64,000 nucleotides of DNA from Nocardioides pinisoli (GTDB lineage: Bacteria > Actinomycetota > Actinomycetes > Propionibacteriales > Nocardioidaceae). The notes below the pieces were generated by a model. It made no database searches and was not told where the DNA came from. It worked only from the letters and a program-made list of their open reading frames with translations. The DNA is taken from NCBI RefSeq assembly GCF_024199985.1, contig NZ_JANARS010000010.1:80191-144190 (forward strand), read 5' to 3'. The position numbers and the translations under genes are program-made. Positions 54,513 to 64,000 of this stretch are shown here, in pieces; within the stretch, counting starts at the first letter, position 1; each line of letters starts with the position of its first letter.

Positions 54513-55098
54513 GGCACTCGTCGTGGCCCCGCTGCTCGCGCTGCTGGCGTCATGTGGCGGGGGAGCGCAGTCGAGCGAGCCCACCGGCACCGTCCTCGAC
54601 CCGCCGTTCGAGGTGTCCTCGACGCCGCTGGTGGACACCGACGGCGCGGCGTTCAGCCTGGCCGACGACACCGACAAGGACCTGACCCTCGTCTTCTTCG
54701 GCTACAGCAACTGCCCCGACATCTGCGGCCAGGTGATGGCCACCCTCGCGGGCACGCTGACGCGCTTCGAGCCGGAGGAGCGGGAACGGCTCGACGTGGT
54801 CTTCGTGACCACCGACCCGGCTCGCGACGACGAGGCGGCGACGGAGGCCTATGTCAGCGCGTTCGACCCGACGATCATCGGCCTGACCGGCGACCTCGAC
54901 GACATCGTGGAGGTCGGCGAGAGCCTGGCGGTCGGCATCGACAAGGGGGACAAGCTGCCCAGCGGGGGCTACGACGTCACCCACGGCACCCGGGTCTACG
55001 CCGTCGACGCCGCCGACGAGGCGCCGATGATGTGGGACCACGACGTCTCGCAGGCCCAGCTGGCCCGTGACGTCCAGACGTTGCTCGACGAAGGATGA
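54502..55098 (+). CDS. SCO1/SenC-family copper lipoprotein
   Basis: 198 residues. Lipobox LLASC with Cys18. The thioredoxin-like fold carries the copper-binding CxxxC (Cys71-Cys75 in NCPDIC) and a distal histidine in DVTHGTRVY. SCO proteins load CuA into cytochrome c oxidase. GTG start inside trpA; the stop overlaps lgt (ATGA), coupling a lipoprotein to the enzyme that lipidates it. Confidence 0.92.
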   Translation: MRARALVVAPLLALLASCGGGAQSSEPTGTVLDPPFEVSSTPLVDTDGAAFSLADDTDKDLTLVFFGYSNCPDICGQVMATLAGTLTRFEPEERERLDVVFVTTDPARDDEAATEAYVSAFDPTIIGLTGDLDDIVEVGESLAVGIDKGDKLPSGGYDVTHGTRVYAVDAADEAPMMWDHDVSQAQLARDVQTLLDEG

Positions 55099-56069
55099 TG
55101 CTCCCCATGTTGACCGTTCCGTCCGTCGTGACGTCGCCCCTGGTGACCCTGATGTCCATCCCGAGTCCCGCCGACGGCGTGTGGAACCTGGGCCCCGTCC
55201 CGATCCGCGGCTACGCGCTCAGCATCATCCTCGGCATCGTGCTCGCGATCTGGATCGGCGAGCGCCGCTGGGTCGCACGCGGCGGCACGGCGGGCGAGGT
55301 CAGCGACCTGGCCCTCTGGGCCGTGCCCTTCGGGCTCGTCGGTGGCCGGCTCTACCACGTCATCACCGACTGGGAGCTCTACTTCGGTGAGGACCGCAAC
55401 CCGATCACCGCGCTCTACGTCTGGCGCGGGGGCCTCGGCGTGTGGGGGGCGATCGCCCTCGGTGCGCTCGGGGTGTGGCTGGGCGCGCGGTCCAAGGGCA
55501 TCAAGCTGCTGCCGATGCTCGACGCGCTGGCCCCCGGGGTGCTCGTGGCGCAGGCGGTCGGACGGTGGGGCAACTGGTTCAACCAGGAGCTCTACGGCCG
55601 CCCCACCGACCTGCCGTGGGGCCTGGAGATCGACGTCGCCCACCGGCCCGCGCAGTACCTCGACCAGGCGACCTTCCACCCGGCGTTCCTCTACGAGTGC
55701 CTGTGGAACCTCGCGGCGTTCGCGGTCATCATCTGGGCCGACCGCCGGTTCCGTCTCGGCCACGGCCGGGTCGTCGCGCTCTACGTCATGCTCTACACGC
55801 TCGGCCGCGGCTGGATCGAGAACCTCCGCATCGACGACGTCCAGATGGACGACGTCCTCGGCCTGCGGCTCAACGTGTGGACCTCGATCGTGCTCTTCGT
55901 CCTGGCCGCGGCCTGGTTCGTCTGGTCGGCGAGGCGCCACCCGGGACGCGAGGAGGTCGTCCGTACGCGTGAGCCGCGTGTCGACGACGCCGAGGACGTC
56001 AGGGACACCGAGGACGCCGAGGACGTCAGGGACACCGAGGACGGACGTCGCGCCGGTCCCACGGCCTGA
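55095..56069 (+). CDS. lgt: Prolipoprotein diacylglyceryl transferase
   Basis: 324 residues, seven membrane helices. RGYALSIILGI, GRLYHVITDW (catalytic His), the Lgt signature around GRWGNWFNQELYG, and LGRGWIENLRIDD are intact. It transfers diacylglyceryl to lipobox cysteines, acting on proteins such as the lipoproteins in this window. The first ATG is used; a later start (MSIPSPADG) fits the family equally well. The C-terminal 50 residues are charged and include a perfect 9-residue tandem repeat. Confidence 0.96.
   Translation: MMLPMLTVPSVVTSPLVTLMSIPSPADGVWNLGPVPIRGYALSIILGIVLAIWIGERRWVARGGTAGEVSDLALWAVPFGLVGGRLYHVITDWELYFGEDRNPITALYVWRGGLGVWGAIALGALGVWLGARSKGIKLLPMLDALAPGVLVAQAVGRWGNWFNQELYGRPTDLPWGLEIDVAHRPAQYLDQATFHPAFLYECLWNLAAFAVIIWADRRFRLGHGRVVALYVMLYTLGRGWIENLRIDDVQMDDVLGLRLNVWTSIVLFVLAAAWFVWSARRHPGREEVVRTREPRVDDAEDVRDTEDAEDVRDTEDGRRAGPTA
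55986..56039 (+). repeat. Two perfect 27-bp tandem copies in the lgt C-terminus
   Basis: A 27-bp unit beginning GACGCCGAGGACGTC occurs twice without a gap, encoding DAEDVRDTE twice. Identity at every base suggests a recent slippage duplication; copy number may vary between strains. Confidence 0.85.
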
Positions 56070-56217
56070 CACGACCCGCGCCGGCGTCGTGCGCCGGTGA
56101 TAGGTTCCGTGTTGCTCGGGCCAACGTCGTCCCCAGCGTTGACTTCCACCCCATCGCCCGCCTCGGACCGGGATCCGGTCCATGGCGCGCGGAGACGACG
56201 ACGGGAGAATGCCTCCT

Positions 56218-60771
<4,554 letters not shown>

Positions 60772-60833
60772 GCGCACTGCCGGCCTGACCGACCTGACGA
60801 CCGACCACCGTCCCGCAAAGAAGGTGAACCAGC

Positions 60834-62318
60834 ATGGCTGACCCCAAGGGCTTCCTGAAGCACGGCCGCGAGGTCGCCACCCGTCGTGAGGTCGCCGAGC
60901 GCGTCCACGACTGGGACGAGGTCTACCCCGACGGCATCGGCCGCGCGCTGCTGCCGATCATCAACACCCAGGCCGGCCGCTGCATGGACTGCGGCATCCC
61001 GTTCTGCCACCAGGGCTGCCCGCTGGGCAACATCATCCCGGAGTGGAACGACCTGGTCTGGCGTGACGACTGGGACGGCGCGATGGACCGGCTCCACGCG
61101 ACCAACAACTTCCCGGAGTTCACCGGTCGCCTGTGCCCGGCCCCCTGCGAGACCGCCTGCGTGCTCGGCATCAACCAGGACCCGGTGACGATCAAGAACG
61201 TCGAGGTCTCGATCATCGACCGCGCCTGGGGCTCGGGCTACGTCCGCCCGCAGCCGCCCGAGTGGCTCTCCGGCAAGACGGTGGCCGTCATCGGCTCCGG
61301 CCCGGCCGGGCTCGCGGCCGCCCAGCAGCTGACCCGCGCCGGCCACACCGTCGCGGTCTACGAGCGGGCCGACAAGATCGGCGGCCTGCTGCGCTACGGC
61401 ATCCCCGAGTTCAAGATGGAGAAGAAGCACCTCGACCGGCGTCTGGACCAGATGCGCCGCGAGGGCACCGTCTTCCGGGCCGGGGTGGACGTCGGGGGCG
61501 ACCTGACCGGCGACAAGCTGCTCGACCGCTACGACGCGGTCGTGCTGGCCATGGGCGCGACGGCCGCACGCGACCTCCCGGTCCCCGGGCGCGAGCTCGG
61601 CGGCATCCACCAGGCCATGGAATTCCTGCCGCAGGCCAACCGCGCCGCGCTCGGCGAGGCCCCGACGTCCGACGGCTCGGACCAGATCGTGGCCACCGAC
61701 AAGGACGTCGTCATCATCGGCGGGGGAGACACCGGTGCCGACTGCCTCGGCACGTCGATCCGGCAGGGTGCTCGCTCCATCACGCAGCTCGAGATCATGC
61801 CGCGGCCCGGCGAGGACCGGCCCGAGGGCCAGCCGTGGCCGACGTACCCGATGACCTTCAAGGTCTCCTCGGCCCACGAGGAGGGTGGCGAGCGGATGTA
61901 CGCCGTCTCGACGCAGGAGTTCGTCGGGGACGACGAGGGCAACGTCGCCTCGCTCCGGCTCGTCGAGGTGGACGCGTCGTTCCAGCCCGTCGAGGGCACC
62001 GAGCGCGACATCCCGGCCCAGCTGGTGCTGCTCGCGATGGGCTTCACCGGCCCCGAGCGCACCCGCCCCGAGGGCCCGGGCCTCATCGACCAGCTGGGCG
62101 TCGACCTCGACGAGCGCGGCAACGTCCGGCGCGACTCGTCGTACGCCGCCTCGGTCCCCGGCGTCTACGTCGCCGGCGACGTCGGCCGCGGTCAGTCGCT
62201 GATCGTGTGGGCCATCGCCGAGGGACGCAGCGCGGCCGCTGCCGTCGACGCCTACCTCACCGGCTCGACGACGCTGCCGTCGCCGATCAAGCCGCACGAG
62301 CGCCCGCTCGTCGTCTGA
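60834..62318 (+). CDS. gltD: Glutamate synthase small chain
   Basis: 494 residues. N-terminal cysteine-rich region for [4Fe-4S] clusters (RCMDCGIPFCHQGCPLGN; RLCPAPCETACV), an FAD-binding VAVIGSGPAGLAAA, and an NADPH-binding VVIIGGGDTGADC. It passes electrons from NADPH to GltB. GAAGGTG precedes the ATG. It lies 62 bp after gltB; a 25-codon mini-frame fills that gap. Confidence 0.98.
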   Translation: MADPKGFLKHGREVATRREVAERVHDWDEVYPDGIGRALLPIINTQAGRCMDCGIPFCHQGCPLGNIIPEWNDLVWRDDWDGAMDRLHATNNFPEFTGRLCPAPCETACVLGINQDPVTIKNVEVSIIDRAWGSGYVRPQPPEWLSGKTVAVIGSGPAGLAAAQQLTRAGHTVAVYERADKIGGLLRYGIPEFKMEKKHLDRRLDQMRREGTVFRAGVDVGGDLTGDKLLDRYDAVVLAMGATAARDLPVPGRELGGIHQAMEFLPQANRAALGEAPTSDGSDQIVATDKDVVIIGGGDTGADCLGTSIRQGARSITQLEIMPRPGEDRPEGQPWPTYPMTFKVSSAHEEGGERMYAVSTQEFVGDDEGNVASLRLVEVDASFQPVEGTERDIPAQLVLLAMGFTGPERTRPEGPGLIDQLGVDLDERGNVRRDSSYAASVPGVYVAGDVGRGQSLIVWAIAEGRSAAAAVDAYLTGSTTLPSPIKPHERPLVV

Positions 62319-62330
62319 CCGCCGTCGAGC

Positions 62331-62402
62331 GGTGCGTGAGGCCGGTCCTGGACAGCAGGAACCCGCCTCATGCACCGACCGGGGGTGGGACGGGGGCTTT
62401 TT
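62331..62402 (+). terminator. Terminator after gltD
   Basis: GGTGCGTGAGGC (62331-62342) and GCCTCATGCACC (62365-62376) form a 12-bp stem with one G-T pair and a 22-base loop; a GC-rich stretch and a run of five T (62398-62402) follow. It separates gltBD from pyk. Confidence 0.7.
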
Positions 62403-62432
62403 AACGATCCAACCTCCGATAGGGTGACGGAC

Positions 62433-63881
62433 GTGCGTAGAGCAAAGATCGTCTGCACCCTTGGCCCCGCGGTGAACACCCCCGAGGGGATCCGAGCCCT
62501 CGTCGAAGCCGGCATGGACGTCGCGAGGCTCAACATGAGCCACGGCGCGTACGCCGACCACGAGGCCGTCTACCGGCTGGTCCGACAGGCCTCCGACGAC
62601 ACCGGCCACGCCATCGGCATCTTCGCCGACCTCCAGGGTCCCAAGATCCGGCTCGAGACGTTCGCCGACGGTCCGGTCAAGCTCAAGCGAGGGGCGACCT
62701 TCACGATCACGACGCGTGACGTCCCAGGCACCGCGGAGATCTGCGGCACGACCTACAAGGGACTGCCGGGCGACGTGAAGCCGGGTGACCCGCTCCTCAT
62801 CGACGACGGCAAGGTCCGGCTCAGGGCGACGTCGGTCACCGACACCGACGTGGTCACCGAGGTCGTCGTGCCGGGCAAGGTCTCAAACAACAAGGGCATC
62901 AACCTGCCCGGCGTCGCGGTGTCGGTTCCCGCCCTGTCCGAGAAGGACACCGAGGACCTGCGCTGGGCGCTCAGGCTGGGCGTCGACTTCATCGCCCTGA
63001 GCTTCGTGCGCCACGGGGGCGATGCCGCCGACGTACGCGCTGTGATGCGCGAGGAGGGCATCTCCGTCCCCGTGATCGCCAAGGTCGAGAAGCCGCAGGC
63101 CCTCGACAACATCGACGAGATCGTCGACGCCTTCGACGGCATCATGGTCGCTCGGGGTGACCTCGGTGTGGAGTGCCCGCTCGAGGACGTGCCGATCCAC
63201 CAGAAGCGGATCATTGACAAGGCCCGCCGCAACGCCAAGCCCGTCATCGTGGCCACCCAGATGCTCGAGTCGATGATCACCTCACCCGCGCCGACCCGCG
63301 CCGAGGCGAGCGACGTGGCCAATGCGGTGCTCGACGGCGCTGACGCGGTGATGCTGTCGGGAGAGACGAGCGTGGGGGAGCACCCCATCGTCGCCGTCGA
63401 GACGATGGCCCGCATCGTCCAGTCCACCGAGGAGCACGGCCTGGGCCACATGGCGGAGGTGGAGTGGCAGCCGCACACCCGCGGCGGCATCATCGCCAAG
63501 GCGGCGGCCGAGGTCGCCGAGCGGGTCGAGGCGAAGTACGTCGTCGCCTTCACCACGAGCGGCGACTCGGCCAAGCGGCTCTCCCGCTATCGCGGCCCGA
63601 TCCCTGTCCTCGCCTTCACCCCGCAGGCCCGCACCCGCTCGCAGCTGGCGCTGACCTGGGGCGTCGAGACCTTCCAGGCGGGCGAGGTCGAGCACACCGA
63701 CGAGATGGTGCGGCAGGTCGACGAGGCGCTCCTCGCCATCGGACGGGTCAAGGAGGGTGACCTCGTCGTCATCATCGCCGGCAGCCCGCCCGGCATCCCG
63801 GGCTCCACCAACGCGCTGCGCATCCACCGGATGGGCGACGCCATCAACGAGGTCGCCCCCGCCTACCGCCGCCCCCGCTGA
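62433..63881 (+). CDS. pyk: Pyruvate kinase
   Basis: 482 residues from GTG, with TAGGGT seven bases before it (leaderless). RRAKIVCTLGPAV, MDVARLNMSHG, DLQGPKIR, FVRHGGDAADVR, VIAKVEKPQALDNIDEIVDAFDGIMVARGDLGVE in its conserved parts (KVEKPQA, MVARGDLGVE), and VATQMLESM are all present. It makes pyruvate and ATP from PEP and ADP. The C-terminal allosteric domain is complete. The last 119 bp of the window show no gene. Confidence 0.98.
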   Translation: MRRAKIVCTLGPAVNTPEGIRALVEAGMDVARLNMSHGAYADHEAVYRLVRQASDDTGHAIGIFADLQGPKIRLETFADGPVKLKRGATFTITTRDVPGTAEICGTTYKGLPGDVKPGDPLLIDDGKVRLRATSVTDTDVVTEVVVPGKVSNNKGINLPGVAVSVPALSEKDTEDLRWALRLGVDFIALSFVRHGGDAADVRAVMREEGISVPVIAKVEKPQALDNIDEIVDAFDGIMVARGDLGVECPLEDVPIHQKRIIDKARRNAKPVIVATQMLESMITSPAPTRAEASDVANAVLDGADAVMLSGETSVGEHPIVAVETMARIVQSTEEHGLGHMAEVEWQPHTRGGIIAKAAAEVAERVEAKYVVAFTTSGDSAKRLSRYRGPIPVLAFTPQARTRSQLALTWGVETFQAGEVEHTDEMVRQVDEALLAIGRVKEGDLVVIIAGSPPGIPGSTNALRIHRMGDAINEVAPAYRRPR

Positions 63882-64000
63882 GTAACGGTCTGCTTGTGTC
63901 AAGGGGGCGGGCGGGCAGGCGCGGCTGACCGCTCGTCGTCGGGCGGTTTGGGGCGGGTCGTTGCTGTCGGCGCTGGTGGCGTTCCGGCGGTGCTCACTGA

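Overview
The window is GC-rich chromosomal DNA (about 70% G+C by eye) from an actinobacterium, most likely a Nocardioides-type member of the Nocardioidaceae. The grounds are the family composition and order: DUF3046 and an MFS gene before recA-recX with an actinobacterial SOS box; a hisI / Trp-associated membrane protein / HGxxPAAW / trpCBA / lgt / gltBD / pyk run; GlgA and GlgC of actinobacterial type; and many GTG starts. Species is an inference; no rRNA or other marker is present to fix it.

Layout. 1-5.6 kb: end of an acyl-CoA synthetase, a GNAT gene, then a minus-strand operon of six genes joined by 4-base overlaps (ECF sigma factor, zinc-finger anti-sigma membrane protein, ABC ATPase, two membrane proteins, nucleoside-hydrolase-like lipoprotein). 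5.7-8.9 kb: a divergent secreted SOD-like protein, then DinB, methyltransferase, DUF3046 and MFS genes. 8.9-11 kb: SOS box, recA, recX. 11-17.6 kb: phosphoribosyltransferase, GNAT, PPK2, HipA-like kinase with DUF3037, and a 1065-residue BTAD/ATPase regulator. 17.5-18.2 kb: two truncated genes meeting head to head at a deletion-like junction. 18.2-22.7 kb: AlkD-like protein and an assimilatory sulfur operon (leader peptide, sulfite reductase, zinc-ribbon protein, CysH, chelatase). 22.9-28.6 kb: glyA, a membrane protein, an AbiEi/DUF559-like gene bracketed by two 85-bp inverted-repeat elements, and divergent glgA/glgC. 28.6-33 kb: ECF42-type sigma factor with three DGPF (YCII) proteins, then phosphoglucomutase. 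33-37.7 kb: AidB-like dehydrogenase, YihY/BrkB protein, potassium channel, sulfotransferase-like protein. 37.7-41.7 kb: IclR regulator, MHS-type transporter and arylsulfatase. 42-48.7 kb: CHAP-domain cell-wall protein, two-component system, secreted beta-propeller, ankyrin lipoprotein, GNAT. 49 kb: tRNA Gly-Cys-Val operon with promoter and terminator. 49.4-64 kb: class IV aminotransferase, hisI, trp genes (trpE absent), SCO1, lgt, gltBD and pyk.

How it works together. Central metabolism dominates: sulfate assimilation to sulfide, glycine/serine C1 units, glycogen synthesis from glucose-1-phosphate (pgm, glgC, glgA), tryptophan, glutamate and pyruvate. Regulation is varied: two ECF sigma modules, an IclR switch, a LuxR-type two-component system, a probable cysteine-sensing leader peptide and an SOS box. 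Gene starts follow two habits: 4-base ATGA/GTGA overlaps inside operons, and a -10 hexamer 6-7 bases before the start codon (leaderless) at many operon heads.

No CRISPR array, prophage, transposase or integrase was seen. The least ordinary items are the paired 85-bp elements, the head-to-head gene junction near 18,043, the sigma/anti-sigma/ABC/nucleoside-hydrolase operon, and the sulfite-reductase leader peptide.
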